A stretch of 39,721 nucleotides of DNA, from contig JACDEG010000004.1 of assembly GCA_013816505.1 (NCBI GenBank), positions 1 through 39,721 of the forward strand, given 5' to 3'. Shown in pieces: positions 8,369 to 18,770 of this stretch. Origin of the DNA: Pyrinomonadaceae bacterium (lineage in GTDB: Bacteria; Acidobacteriota; Blastocatellia; Pyrinomonadales; Pyrinomonadaceae). Position numbers and translations under genes: made by a program. The first letter of the stretch is position 1. Every line of letters begins with the position of its first letter. Under the pieces are notes generated by a model. It saw only the letters and a list, made by a program, of their open reading frames with translations. It was not told the DNA's origin and made no database searches.

Positions 8369-10987
8369 ATGAAGTTACCCGACGAATTGCGGATGACCGC
8401 ACTGCTCCTGACCGTCGTCTGCCTCATGGCGTCATTTGTACCAGCGCAACGCCGTCGCACGCCGCCGCGCTCTAAACCAGCCGCGCCCACGTCTACCAAC
8501 TCTGCGTCATCTAAGCCAGCATCTACGAAGCCCCCAGCTACCAAGTCCGCGCCTACGTCTGCCGCTCCCGTCCCGGCTTCTGCAACCGCGATTGATCCGG
8601 ATCGACAGCAGGCGCTGCTCGATCAGGATTTCGCCTTCGACGAAATTGTGGCGAGCGACACGTATGCCGTCTACGGCGAGGTGCGGCGCGTCGGCCAACT
8701 AATCAGCGCCGGTAACGTCATCGAAATGTTTCAGCCGTTCGAGTCATTGGTCTCAAGCCAAAATGCATCGTTCCAGATGACGAGCACCCTCCAATTTCTG
8801 ACGAAGCATGCCGAACTGCTCGCCGACGCGAACATGTCATTTGCCATGATGCCGACGCGGCGCGGCGTGCCGGAGGCGGTTTCGGCACTGCGACTGCCGA
8901 GCGTCGAAGCCGCGCGCACATTCGAGCCGCAGTTGAGAAAGTATCTTACGACGCTGCCCGGAATGGGCGCGCCCGCAGAAACGTCAGCCGGCGTCGCACG
9001 CACGTCGAAGAAGAGAAGGGCGCACACCAACGCCGCCCTCAGTCCGCAGTCTCGATTCACCATCAAGCGCTACGGCAGCATGTTGATGCTGAGCGACGCG
9101 CCGTTCAACTTGAAAGCCCTCAAGTCAGAGAGTGGAACGACATTCAGTGATGACGAGCGACTCCAGCGGATTCGCGGTCGTCTGGCGTCCGAGCAATTGT
9201 TCGTGTATGTCAACACCGATCTGATTGAGCGTTATAGCAAGTTGACGAGGGAAGAATCCGAAGCGCAAATGGTCGCCGCGCAAAAGGTCAGCTCCGACGT
9301 TCAAATGATACCGAACGTGCAGCGCGCCGGACGAACACCGAACGACAGCGAGGTGACTGAAACGGGCGACATTGCGAATCAAGGGACGGCGGCGGTCGTT
9401 GGCACAAACCACGGGACGGGTGTCGTTGTGGGCGTCACGAAAACTGATTCCGACTCTCAAACGGCGACGGTCACCGGAACCATCCAGACGGAAGCCGACA
9501 AACAAGATGCGTTGCTCACTGAAGAAGAGACTAAACTCGCCGAGGATGAAGCGAAGGAAGTCAAAACAGTTGAAGCGCCGCCGGCAAACGATGGCGTTTC
9601 GCTTAACATCCTCGGTGGACTGCTCGGCGGGATCACCGGGGGTATGCCGGAGTGGCCGGAAGCGGTCGGCGTTGGCGTCGGGTTCGAGGGCAGCGAATAC
9701 CTCGTGCGCGTCCTTGTCGATAACGGCGCAGAGCAGCGGCAGCCGGGACGGAGTCCACTCATCCCGTTCCTACCGTTCATCATTCCCGGCCCGCCGGTTT
9801 TGTCCGAAGCATCTTCCATTGCTCCAGCCACGTCGGAGATGCTGTTCAGCATCTCGCTCGACGCGCCGCGCATTTTCGAGGAGTTGGTTGAACGCGCCGA
9901 TGCCGCGAAACTGCAACAGCAATCGGGAGAGAATCGCGCGCCGGTGACTGGACAAGAAAAGGAGCCGACCTTAAAAGAGCGGATGGCGTCGCTCGAAACA
10001 AAGTATAAGTTCCGCATTAAGGAAGAATTTCTCGCGACGCTCGGCCACGAGGTTGCTGTCAGCGCGCCACTCTCATATTTTGGTATGTCGCGGCGTGGGA
10101 GCGGTCGACGCTCGGCGAAGGATTCGGATGCAGGGATCGTGGTGCTGATCTCGCTGAAAGACCGCGAGGCGTTTCGGGCAATGCTGCCGCGCGTGTTTGA
10201 TGCAGTCGGCATGAAAGCGATCTTCGATTTGGCGCGCACCGAAAAGCAGGGCGACGTTGAAATTCTCAGCATCGCCGATTTCTCAATCGCGTTCGTTAAT
10301 AACTTCCTCGTCGTCGCACCTGATGGAAAGAGCGTCCGCCGCGTCGTCGACGCATACACGAACGGCACGACGCTCGGCGGCGACGAGACATTTCGCGCCG
10401 CTACCGGATGGGAGCCGAACCAAAAGCTCGCGCAGGTGTACATTTCGCCGAAGCTGATGGAAGGGATGCTGGCCGACCTCAGAAGCATGAGCGCGCAAGG
10501 CGATCCGGAAGTAAAAGAGTTGATTGGAAATTTGAGCGTCACGGCGGACGCGATCACCTACGCCGCGTCGGGCGACGATCAGGCGCTGATGCACGAGTTG
10601 CACCTCCCCAAGGGACTGATTAAATTATTCGCGTCTTCGGCGAGTGTTGCCATCAAGCAAGCGCCGTTACTCGGCAGTGAATCCCGCGCGATGTATTCGC
10701 TGACGACCATCGCCGAGGCCGAGGAGTCGTATAAATCGAAAGGCAAGAGCGGCTATGCCACGCTGGACGAACTCAAGAAAAAGAAACTCATCCCCGCAGG
10801 TCTACTCGATAACAGCAATTATAAGATCGACCTCACCGTCTCCGGAGACAGTTTCGAGGCGACCGCAACTCCCATCGAGTACGGCGGAAAAGGTCGGCGT
10901 TCATTCTTCATCGACGAGAGCGGGAAACTGCGCGGCGCCGACCACGGCGGAAAGCGCGCGACCGTGTCCGACGAGCCGATAGATTGA
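8369..10987 (+). CDS. Large secreted protein, DUF3352-like, with Pro/Ser/Thr-rich N-terminal linker
   Basis: Signal peptide (MKLPDELRMTALLLTVVCLMASFVPAQ), low-complexity PST linker, one long ORF. The family call rests on overall architecture only. Confidence 0.5.
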   Translation: MKLPDELRMTALLLTVVCLMASFVPAQRRRTPPRSKPAAPTSTNSASSKPASTKPPATKSAPTSAAPVPASATAIDPDRQQALLDQDFAFDEIVASDTYAVYGEVRRVGQLISAGNVIEMFQPFESLVSSQNASFQMTSTLQFLTKHAELLADANMSFAMMPTRRGVPEAVSALRLPSVEAARTFEPQLRKYLTTLPGMGAPAETSAGVARTSKKRRAHTNAALSPQSRFTIKRYGSMLMLSDAPFNLKALKSESGTTFSDDERLQRIRGRLASEQLFVYVNTDLIERYSKLTREESEAQMVAAQKVSSDVQMIPNVQRAGRTPNDSEVTETGDIANQGTAAVVGTNHGTGVVVGVTKTDSDSQTATVTGTIQTEADKQDALLTEEETKLAEDEAKEVKTVEAPPANDGVSLNILGGLLGGITGGMPEWPEAVGVGVGFEGSEYLVRVLVDNGAEQRQPGRSPLIPFLPFIIPGPPVLSEASSIAPATSEMLFSISLDAPRIFEELVERADAAKLQQQSGENRAPVTGQEKEPTLKERMASLETKYKFRIKEEFLATLGHEVAVSAPLSYFGMSRRGSGRRSAKDSDAGIVVLISLKDREAFRAMLPRVFDAVGMKAIFDLARTEKQGDVEILSIADFSIAFVNNFLVVAPDGKSVRRVVDAYTNGTTLGGDETFRAATGWEPNQKLAQVYISPKLMEGMLADLRSMSAQGDPEVKELIGNLSVTADAITYAASGDDQALMHELHLPKGLIKLFASSASVAIKQAPLLGSESRAMYSLTTIAEAEESYKSKGKSGYATLDELKKKKLIPAGLLDNSNYKIDLTVSGDSFEATATPIEYGGKGRRSFFIDESGKLRGADHGGKRATVSDEPID

Positions 10988-11164
10988 ATTTTCAGTCGAT
11001 ACAATGTTGATAGTTTAGAGGCGGGCTGCGCACGCCGCTAAACACGGACGCAACTCAATATCCAATTGCGTGCGCCCGTGCGATAGATAGCAGGATGGGC
11101 GAGCGGCCTGACACGCGCAATTGGACACGCATGGTCTGATGCTGATGGGGGAGCAAGCGACGAT

Positions 11165-12412
11165 TTGATTAACTGCATCATTCAACGGGAGCGCGACGCG
11201 GACTCCGCGCTCAATCATCAGTTGGGCGTTCACTTCGCCGAGTTGGCGCGCTTTTCGTCGTTGAAGCAAGCCGAGATGTCGTCACTCTACCGCCGACTCC
11301 GTCCGGAGATCAATAGGGTTTTGCAAAGCGTGGCGTGTGGCGAGTTCGGCAGACGGTCTGAAGAATCAAGCGTCGCCAGTACGCACCACATTACTTCATC
11401 AATCAAAGCGACTGCCTGGAACCTGGAGCGCGGACTCCATCTCTCCGGCATCATCGATGTTTTGAAGCACGACCCGGCGCTGAAGGAAACTGATGTCCTA
11501 ATGTTGACCGAGCTTGACTACGGCATGGCACGCACCGACAACCGTCAGGTCGCTCGCGACATCGCCGAGGCGCTCGGATTGAATTATGCTTTCGCGCCGT
11601 GCTATCTCGCGCTGAACAAAGGCAGCGGTCTTGAAAGTGAAGTTGAAGGCGAGAACACACAGGCGCTGCACGGCAACGCCCTGATGTCGCCACACCCGCT
11701 CCGTCGCGTCCACACGATAACGCTCCCGAACGGCAAAGATAAGATGAAGGGAAATGAGAAACGGCTCGGCAGTCAGCGGGCAGTGGTCGCCGATGTCGAA
11801 CATTCGCACACCACGTTTCGCGCCGTCAGCCTGCACCTCGACGCACACTCATCACAACAACATCGATACCGACAGATGCGCATTGTGCTTGATCACCTGG
11901 AGAAGCTGCGTCCCGCGCTCCCGGTCTTGATTGGTGGCGATTGGAATACGTCGACGTATAATTCGCGGCGAGCGTTCTACTCGATTGCCGGCTACGTCCG
12001 CCGCGTGGCGATGGGTGTCGGGAACGTCATCAAAAATCACTACCCGCATCCGGACCGTTGGTTCGAGCGGAAGCTGTTTCGCGAGTTAGAGCAACGCGGA
12101 TACGGATATCGCGAATTGAACGAGACGGGAATTGGCACGCTCCATTACGACATCAACGACGTCGCCGTGTATCGCAACATGTCCGAATGGGTGCCGGAGT
12201 GGTGCTTCTGGTTCATTCAGTGGGCGCTGAAAAACAACGGCGGGAGGTGCTCGCTCAAACTGGACTGGTTCGCGGGGCGCGGCATCAACCCAGATTCGCA
12301 GCGACCCCCACGCGTCGTCCCTCATTTGCGCGGAGCACATGCCGTGCTCTCCGACCACGACCCAATCATCCTGCACTTCAATGTCGAGCAGCGAGAAGGC
12401 GGCATCGCTTGA
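11165..12412 (+). CDS. Endonuclease/exonuclease/phosphatase family protein
   Basis: EEP motifs: TAWNLERGLHLSGIIDVLKHDP, LMLTELDYG, PVLIGGDWNTSTY, VLSDHDPIILHF. The true start may lie downstream. Confidence 0.8.
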   Translation: MINCIIQRERDADSALNHQLGVHFAELARFSSLKQAEMSSLYRRLRPEINRVLQSVACGEFGRRSEESSVASTHHITSSIKATAWNLERGLHLSGIIDVLKHDPALKETDVLMLTELDYGMARTDNRQVARDIAEALGLNYAFAPCYLALNKGSGLESEVEGENTQALHGNALMSPHPLRRVHTITLPNGKDKMKGNEKRLGSQRAVVADVEHSHTTFRAVSLHLDAHSSQQHRYRQMRIVLDHLEKLRPALPVLIGGDWNTSTYNSRRAFYSIAGYVRRVAMGVGNVIKNHYPHPDRWFERKLFRELEQRGYGYRELNETGIGTLHYDINDVAVYRNMSEWVPEWCFWFIQWALKNNGGRCSLKLDWFAGRGINPDSQRPPRVVPHLRGAHAVLSDHDPIILHFNVEQREGGIA

Positions 12413-12524
12413 AAATTCTGTTTCTATGGAGCGCGGAGTCTCGACGCCGCTTTTCCCATGCATACATCAACACACTCCTACACCAGAGTGACATCCGTGA
12501 ACGCCATCGCACATCAGTTGCGGA

Positions 12525-13187
12525 TTACACCGTTGCCTGAAGAGATGTCTTCACTGGCGGCGAGTCGTCATCGGATGAATCCGCACGGCGCGAAAAGCGG
12601 CGCAGCGTGTATGGGGACTCATCGGCGTGAAAGTCCTGACTCTTGATCGAGTAGTAGACACAATCGACGCCGTACATGTGTCCGTCTCTTAAAAATCCCA
12701 TCTTCAATTCATCGACCAAATGCCGGGCGCGGGTGTTGCCGGGCATCGTCAGGGCGGAAATCTCGTGCAGTTGCAACTCCTCAAAGCCAAAACGTAGAGT
12801 TGCGTGCGCGGCTTCAAAGCCGAAACCTTTCCCCCAATGACTGCGCGCGAGAAGTAAAACCAGTTCGACGCCGACTGCTTCGTCAAGGATCGTCAGGCCG
12901 CAGTAGCCGATCATTTTCCCGCTCCCTGTGTCGACTAATGCCCACCGACCGAAGCCGCGTTTCTCGAAAGCGTGAATGATCGATGACAGAACGGATTGCG
13001 TCTCGGCAGTGCTGATTGGCTGCCCTGAGCCGATGAACTTCATCACATCAGGGTCGCTGGTCAAGCCAGCCAATTCGCCAAGATCGGCCTGTGTGAACAA
13101 GCGCAGGTTTAGTCGCGCCGTCTGGATCTCGGTTAATACCGGCGACGGAGGCGAATCGGGCTTGCTTGTAGGCTGTGACATATTCAC
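12525..13187 (-). CDS. GNAT family N-acetyltransferase (RimJ/RimL type)
   Basis: TARLNLRLFTQADLGELAGLTSDPDVMKFIG, GYCGLTILDEAVGVELVLLLARSHWGKGFGFEA, NTRARHLVDELKMGFLRDG. Confidence 0.88.
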   Translation of the reverse strand: MNMSQPTSKPDSPPSPVLTEIQTARLNLRLFTQADLGELAGLTSDPDVMKFIGSGQPISTAETQSVLSSIIHAFEKRGFGRWALVDTGSGKMIGYCGLTILDEAVGVELVLLLARSHWGKGFGFEAAHATLRFGFEELQLHEISALTMPGNTRARHLVDELKMGFLRDGHMYGVDCVYYSIKSQDFHADESPYTLRRFSRRADSSDDDSPPVKTSLQATV

Positions 13188-13199
13188 TACACAACTTCC

Positions 13200-15716
13200 T
13201 TATGCGGCCATGACGCGCGACGGGCAGGCGGCTTCGGCGGATGACGCGGCCAGCATGAAAACACCCCCGTCGGTGGAAAGCATGTCGAACGCCGCCATAA
13301 TACTCACCGGTTCCGAGAACAGATAACCCTGCACGTAGTCGCAGTGCAGAGATGTCAGCCTTTGAAGTTGTGGCATGGTCTCGACGCCCTCGGCGACGAC
13401 ATCCATCTGAAGACTGCGCGCCAGCGTAACAATCGTGCGGACGATCTCAGCGTTTTCATCGCCGTCCATCATCTGGCTAACGAACGAGCGGTCAATCTTC
13501 AGTGTGTTGATCGGAAAGCGGTGAAGGTAGCTGAGCGACGAGTACCCGGTCCCGAAATCGTCGATGCTCAACTCGACGCCGAGCGCGCGAATTCGATTCA
13601 GTAATTTGATTGCCGAGTCGATGTTTTCCATCACCATGCTTTCGGTGATCTCAAGTTTCAAATACTTCGGGTCGAAGCCCGTCTCCGCGAGTATACGCGA
13701 AATCTGTTCGGCCAGGTCGGGCTGCATGAACTGCTTGCCGGACAAATTGACGCTGAGGGATAACGGCACGTCTTGCGGCACTAGCTTTTGCCACTTGTTC
13801 ATCTGACGGCACGCCTCAGCTAGAACCCACTGGCCGATGGGAATGATAAGCCCGGTTTCTTCGGCGAGCGGGATGAATTCGATGGGCGAGACGAAGCCGC
13901 GCTCCGGGTGCTGCCAGCGGATTAGTGCTTCGAACCCGCTGATGCGTCCCTCTTTCAGCGACACAATCGGCTGATAGTGGAGCACGAACTCGTTGCGCTC
14001 AATCGCGCGGCGGAGGTCGGTCTCCAACTGTAAAAGTTTCATCGCGGTGTCGTGCATTGATTTATCGAAAACCTCGTGGCGTTGCCGCCCGAGGCTCTTT
14101 GCGCGGTACATCGCGGTGTCGGCGTCGCGCAACAACTCATCGGCGCGCTCGTACCCCGTGCAGCTCGGTGCGATGCCGATGCTGACCGTCGTGAAAACAT
14201 CGTGCCCCGACAGGTTGAACGGCCTGGAGATTTCTTCCTGGATGCGTTGTGCGACTTCGATGGCGTCACCGGTGTCGGTCAAATCTTCAAGCAGGATGGT
14301 GAACTCGTCGCCGCCGAGTCGCGCCACCGTGTCACCAGGCCGCAGGCAGGTTTCCAGCCGGCGGGCGATGGCGATGAGCAGCATATCGCCGATCATGTGA
14401 CCGAGGCTGTCGTTGATGACTTTGAAGCGGTCGAAGTCGAGGAACAACGCGGCGAACAATCGCGTTTCGTCGCGCTTCGAACGCTGTATCGCCATCTTCG
14501 CGTGGTCGAAAAATAGCGCGCGGTTCGGCAGTCCGGTCAGCGCGTCGTGGAAGGCGTCATGCAGCAGTTGCTCCTGGGCAAGCTTGCGGTCGGTGACATC
14601 CTGAATCTGAAAAATCAGGTGTAGCGGTTCACCGTGTGAGTCCCGCACCAGCGAGGTGCTGAGGTTAACCCACACCTCGCGCCCGCGCTTGTGGACATAA
14701 CGCTGTTCGGTCTCGTACGAGGCTAACTCGCCGCCGATCAACTGCATAAAAGAAATGTTGAAAGCAATCAAATCATCGGGGTTGGTGATGTCCTGAAACC
14801 TGCCGGCCAGAAGTTCCTGCTCAGTGTAACCGACGATGTCGCACAGCGAGGTGTTGACCTGTATCCAGTTTCCTTCGAGCGAGACCATTGCCATGCCGAT
14901 GGCTGCATAATCGAAAGCGCTGCGAAATCTCTCTTCGCTTTCGCGCAGGGCTGCGACGTGTCGCTGCGCCTGTTTGGCGTGCTGGGTCGCGAGTTCGGCC
15001 TGCGACGTCGACACTTCAATGTTTTTCAAATAAGTGCAGTACGTGAAGTAGACAACGGCGATGATCGGGCCGGTCGCGAGGAAGGCGTAGAAGCCGAAGA
15101 CGGAAATCAACTTGGCAACCAGGCCGGCCGCCGACGCGCCCGCGAAGTATGTGATCGAAGACCAGAGGAAGCTCTGGCGCCACATCTGGAACACCGGCTT
15201 CCCGGCCTTGAGCGCTACCCCGGTGGCGACCAGGGACGAGTTGACGACGTACTGCACCAACGCCATCACGCAGATCGCCTCGAAGTAAATCGAGGTAAAG
15301 TTATGTTGCGACAGGCCGACGATTGAACCGAACAGCAGGCGGAGTGACCAGGCGGTGAGGAAGGTCGCGCAAATGTAGACTGCGGTGTTGAAAAGGATTG
15401 TGAGCTTTGACTTGGTGATGCGCAGCGATGTGCAGAAGGCGTCCGCCGCCGCGAGAAGGACGGCCGCTTCGCCGTCGAGCAGCAGCATCGTCAGCAGAAT
15501 GAACGTGTCCGAAACCGAAATCTGACCTTTGACCCGCGGGATGCGGACGACGACGTGCGACCCGACGGTGAGGGTGATAACTCCGAGAAGCAGAAAACGC
15601 AGATCGATTAGTTCGGCCGAAGCGTGCCGGACTGTGATGATGAATAATATCCCACCGAGCGCGACGACCGCCCACATGAAAAGTCCGGCTTCATGTTGTT
15701 TGCTCTTGGAAGTCAT
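13200..15716 (-). CDS. Membrane-anchored PAS-GGDEF-EAL protein (bifunctional-type c-di-GMP enzyme)
   Basis: N-terminal multi-TM region, PAS (EERFRSAFDYAAIGMAMVSLEGNWIQVN), GGDEF (ARLGGDEFTILLED), EAL (FEALIRWQHPERG ... DDFGTGYSSLSYLHRFPINTLKIDRSFV). ATG at 15716 (MTSKSK) preferred. Confidence 0.93.
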   Translation of the reverse strand: MTSKSKQHEAGLFMWAVVALGGILFIITVRHASAELIDLRFLLLGVITLTVGSHVVVRIPRVKGQISVSDTFILLTMLLLDGEAAVLLAAADAFCTSLRITKSKLTILFNTAVYICATFLTAWSLRLLFGSIVGLSQHNFTSIYFEAICVMALVQYVVNSSLVATGVALKAGKPVFQMWRQSFLWSSITYFAGASAAGLVAKLISVFGFYAFLATGPIIAVVYFTYCTYLKNIEVSTSQAELATQHAKQAQRHVAALRESEERFRSAFDYAAIGMAMVSLEGNWIQVNTSLCDIVGYTEQELLAGRFQDITNPDDLIAFNISFMQLIGGELASYETEQRYVHKRGREVWVNLSTSLVRDSHGEPLHLIFQIQDVTDRKLAQEQLLHDAFHDALTGLPNRALFFDHAKMAIQRSKRDETRLFAALFLDFDRFKVINDSLGHMIGDMLLIAIARRLETCLRPGDTVARLGGDEFTILLEDLTDTGDAIEVAQRIQEEISRPFNLSGHDVFTTVSIGIAPSCTGYERADELLRDADTAMYRAKSLGRQRHEVFDKSMHDTAMKLLQLETDLRRAIERNEFVLHYQPIVSLKEGRISGFEALIRWQHPERGFVSPIEFIPLAEETGLIIPIGQWVLAEACRQMNKWQKLVPQDVPLSLSVNLSGKQFMQPDLAEQISRILAETGFDPKYLKLEITESMVMENIDSAIKLLNRIRALGVELSIDDFGTGYSSLSYLHRFPINTLKIDRSFVSQMMDGDENAEIVRTIVTLARSLQMDVVAEGVETMPQLQRLTSLHCDYVQGYLFSEPVSIMAAFDMLSTDGGVFMLAASSAEAACPSRVMAA

Positions 15717-16004
15717 AATGTATGGTTGAAGGGCAACCGGAAGTTCTGTTCCATGACTGTTAGTCTGGAGAGCGTCGTCCAAGAAACCCCGAAAGGACTG
15801 CTTGGCTGACGGAACTATTAATCGATTGGATTGAGTCGAGAAGCGCACGCCGTGACAAAACTTGGCGTGTCAGACTAGGAGATGGCAACCGCCGTGCCAG
15901 CGCGTCTGAACAGCAAGGTCTACTGAATGATGGTGATTTTTGGGGAGGGTAGATTGAACAAATGACTCATCGGTCACTGTGACAAATGTGAATGGTCAGC
16001 ATGA

Positions 16005-16055
16005 CTAAAAACACTTCACTCCCGCGACGGCTTGTCAGCCATGGCGGGAGTGAAG
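16005..16055 (-). terminator. Rho-independent terminator for the S8 protease gene (minus strand)
   Basis: 12-bp stem CTTCACTCCCGC/GCGGGAGTGAAG (16014-16025/16044-16055). On the minus strand it is followed by TGTTTTTAG. Confidence 0.65.
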
Positions 16056-16091
16056 GTTATGAAAGGTAAGGTGTTCCTTTGAGACTGGGCG

Positions 16092-18764
16092 TTACTTCAT
16101 AAAAGTGGTGTCGTCTCCTTTAATCAACGTGTTCATTGACTGAACGTTGTTGTCGCTCATCAAAATGCCGTCCGACATTAGAATACCGTCCGACATCAGG
16201 AAACCGTCACTCATCAAAATGCCGTCCGACATCAGGATGCCCGTGCCCATAAAGACCCTGCCGTCGGTTAGCTTAGTACCGTCGCTCACCATAATGCTGT
16301 CGCTCATCAGGATACCGTCCGACATTAGAATGCCGTCACTCATCAGGATGCCGTCTGACATTAGAATGCCGTAACTTTGTAGAAGGCCGATATCCATCAG
16401 GAAATTTTTTGACTTTAGAATGCCGTCACTCATCAGGATACCGGTTCTGTAAACCTTCTGGAATTTACTGATGAGGTTGGTGTCGGTTGAGAACGTGTGG
16501 TTGAAGATGACGCCCTGCCCCCACGTGAATCTGTGGCCGGCGATGGTCGTGAACGGGCTGGGGAGCGTGGTCGAAGTGAGCATCCGCGTGCCGAGGGCGG
16601 TATTAGCCCACGTCAGGTCTTTGCGCACTAGCTTCGCGAGGCGCATCGCGCCCTCGATGTTGAGTTGGCCAGCGCCTTGGTCGAAGTTGTTGTACCCGGC
16701 CATTGGTTGCGCTGTGTAGGTCAGAATCAACTTCACCATGTTGGGCGTCAGTTTCGGGTTCGCCTGTAACAGCAGAGCCGCGGCCCCGGAAACAATGGGC
16801 GTCGCCATCGACGTACCGCTCAAGCGCATCATCCGCTTTGTAGGATCAGAATCATCGACAGCACGTAACTCCGGGTTGTCGGCGATCAAACGGTTCGGCA
16901 TGAGTTTCGGGATCTGGTCATATATCAGAGACAAGTAGGCAGACTCCGCGGCGACCAGCTTATTGCCGGGCGCGACGAGGTCGGGCTTGATGAGGTTGTC
17001 GTAATGCTTGATGCCTGAAGCGTCCGTCCAAAAACTCCTGGTCGGCCCGCGCGAGCTGAAGGTCGTCACCCCGTCGTCGCCGCGCGCATCAGTGCCGAAC
17101 GTGTTAGAAGCACCGACGGTGATCGCGGAGGGTTCGTTGCCGGGCGAATGGATGTGCCCGTAAACTTTCCCGCCGCTGGCGTCTTTGCCGTTGTTACCGG
17201 CGGCGACAACGACGACGATGCCGGCGTCCGAAAGGCGGCGCACCGCGCGGCACAGCGGGTCATTCTTATAAGAGTCAATCGCCGCCGTGCCGAGACTCAT
17301 ATTGACAACGCGGATTTTGTACTTCTGATGATTCTTTTCGCCGTATAATTGGCCGGGAGTGACCGGTTCCAGAATCCAGCTCAGCGCCTTCAACAAATTC
17401 GAAACTGAACCGACGCCATTCGAGTCGAGGACACGCAGATTAACGATCTCGGCTTTCGGGGCGACGCCGAGGTAGTTACCGTCCATGTTGTTTTTGTTGG
17501 CGAGCAAGCCGGTGACGTGAGTGCCGTGCCCGTAGAGGTCTTGCGTGGTGTTTTGGCCGGTGAAATCCTTTTCGTAAGTAACCTTGTCCATCGCGTCGTG
17601 ATATCTGTACAGACCCGAGTCGATGACGGCGATACCGATGCCGGTGCCGTCGTAGACGGAGTTGTTGGGCTGGCTGCGCATCATATGCGCGCCGGTCGTC
17701 GTCTCGACGTGACCGAGGGATCGGACTTCGCGGTCGAGTGAGACATAGGTTGGAGAGTTAGTGGTCGAGAGGTCTTTGACGTCTTTCAGCGGCATTTCGA
17801 CCGTGATCGTATCAAGGTGATTAAAACGGTCGGTGATGATTACGCCCGAACGGCCGAGCACCGCGCGAAGCGAATCGTTTTTCAAATCGGCGGATTGAAG
17901 AATAACCTTGACGCGCTCGTCGGTGGACGCGTCGGAGTTCAGTTTGTCTTCCAGGTCGGGCGAAAGTTTCGTTCCGGCGAACTCGAAGTTCTGTTCATCA
18001 GTTGACTCTTCTTCGTCCGCATTTGTGTCTGAAGCATCAGTGTCTGTCTCGCCGATGCGCACTGCCTCGAACAGCGGGCGGAGCGTGTCATCGTTTTCGA
18101 TCCGCGTCGCGTAGACTTCGGTCGACACCGCACCGACGCATGGCAACGCATTGGTGCGTAAAGCTTTTACTAAGACGCTTGACGAAAGGCCGTGGGGTAA
18201 CGCCTCCGTGTTGAGCAGACTATCAACATCAGAGATAAACAGAACCACTTCGCCGGCAGCCTTCGTGGCTTCGGCGTAAACCGCTTCCAGACGCTTCTGG
18301 ATTTCGGACTCGGTCGACGCGCCGGCGGCCAGCGAATCGCGGTCGAGTTTGAACAGGCGTTTGTTGTGCAGACCCATCGGCACATCGCCGGCCAGAATCC
18401 TTCGCGCCACTTCGGTGAACACAGCCGCCCGGATATCTTCGCGCTCGCTTACCACCAGCGGGCTGACTTTACTGCGGTGGGCGAGGAGTTGAAGCACGCT
18501 GAGAACTTCGTCACCGTAGAGGTCTCCCGCCTCCGCGTTGTCGCGAATGGGTAGTTCGGTAATCTCTCGCGCATACAAGGAAAGAACGGCAAGTTTGTTC
18601 TTCTGTTTGGTGGTGTGAGCTGAATGTGATTGGCTGGTGTGTGCTGGGCTGTTGTTGGTCTGTGCGCTCAACACGAATCCTGGTATCACTCCCGCACAAA
18701 GCGCAGTGGCTAGGGCGATGGATGTCATCAATCGTGGTGTCGAGGAGCGGCTATTTTGGTTCAT
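16092..18764 (-). CDS. Secreted S8 subtilisin-like serine protease with C-terminal hexapeptide repeat array
   Basis: Signal peptide; catalytic motifs VIDSGLYRYHD (Asp), YGHGTHVTGLLANK (His), LSGTSMATPIVSGAAALLLQA (Ser); I9-like segment before the catalytic domain; C-terminal GILMSD repeats. Confidence 0.93.
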   Translation of the reverse strand: MNQNSRSSTPRLMTSIALATALCAGVIPGFVLSAQTNNSPAHTSQSHSAHTTKQKNKLAVLSLYAREITELPIRDNAEAGDLYGDEVLSVLQLLAHRSKVSPLVVSEREDIRAAVFTEVARRILAGDVPMGLHNKRLFKLDRDSLAAGASTESEIQKRLEAVYAEATKAAGEVVLFISDVDSLLNTEALPHGLSSSVLVKALRTNALPCVGAVSTEVYATRIENDDTLRPLFEAVRIGETDTDASDTNADEEESTDEQNFEFAGTKLSPDLEDKLNSDASTDERVKVILQSADLKNDSLRAVLGRSGVIITDRFNHLDTITVEMPLKDVKDLSTTNSPTYVSLDREVRSLGHVETTTGAHMMRSQPNNSVYDGTGIGIAVIDSGLYRYHDAMDKVTYEKDFTGQNTTQDLYGHGTHVTGLLANKNNMDGNYLGVAPKAEIVNLRVLDSNGVGSVSNLLKALSWILEPVTPGQLYGEKNHQKYKIRVVNMSLGTAAIDSYKNDPLCRAVRRLSDAGIVVVVAAGNNGKDASGGKVYGHIHSPGNEPSAITVGASNTFGTDARGDDGVTTFSSRGPTRSFWTDASGIKHYDNLIKPDLVAPGNKLVAAESAYLSLIYDQIPKLMPNRLIADNPELRAVDDSDPTKRMMRLSGTSMATPIVSGAAALLLQANPKLTPNMVKLILTYTAQPMAGYNNFDQGAGQLNIEGAMRLAKLVRKDLTWANTALGTRMLTSTTLPSPFTTIAGHRFTWGQGVIFNHTFSTDTNLISKFQKVYRTGILMSDGILKSKNFLMDIGLLQSYGILMSDGILMSDGILMSDGILMSDSIMVSDGTKLTDGRVFMGTGILMSDGILMSDGFLMSDGILMSDGILMSDNNVQSMNTLIKGDDTTFMK
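16153..16443 (-). repeat. 18-bp tandem coding repeat encoding (G-I-L-M-S-D)n
   Basis: Plus-strand unit approximately ATCAGGATGCCGTCCGAC, recurring with a period of 18 bp and interrupted by degenerate units. Confidence 0.9.
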
Positions 18765-18770
18765 ATAATC

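Noticed and set aside
11040-11130. Inverted CCAATTGCG/CGCAATTGG pair before the EEP gene
   Set aside because: Short and imperfect beyond 9 bp; not enough to call an element.
15973-15983. GTCACtGTGAC palindrome as a CRP/FNR-type site
   Set aside because: Spacing does not fit the TGTGA-N6-TCACA consensus, and it lies at the 3' end of a gene.
16147-16443. CRISPR-like regular repeat array
   Set aside because: The 18-bp periodicity has no unique spacers and is in frame with the minus-strand protease (GILMSD hexads). The antisense ORF 16147..16374 is a shadow of it.
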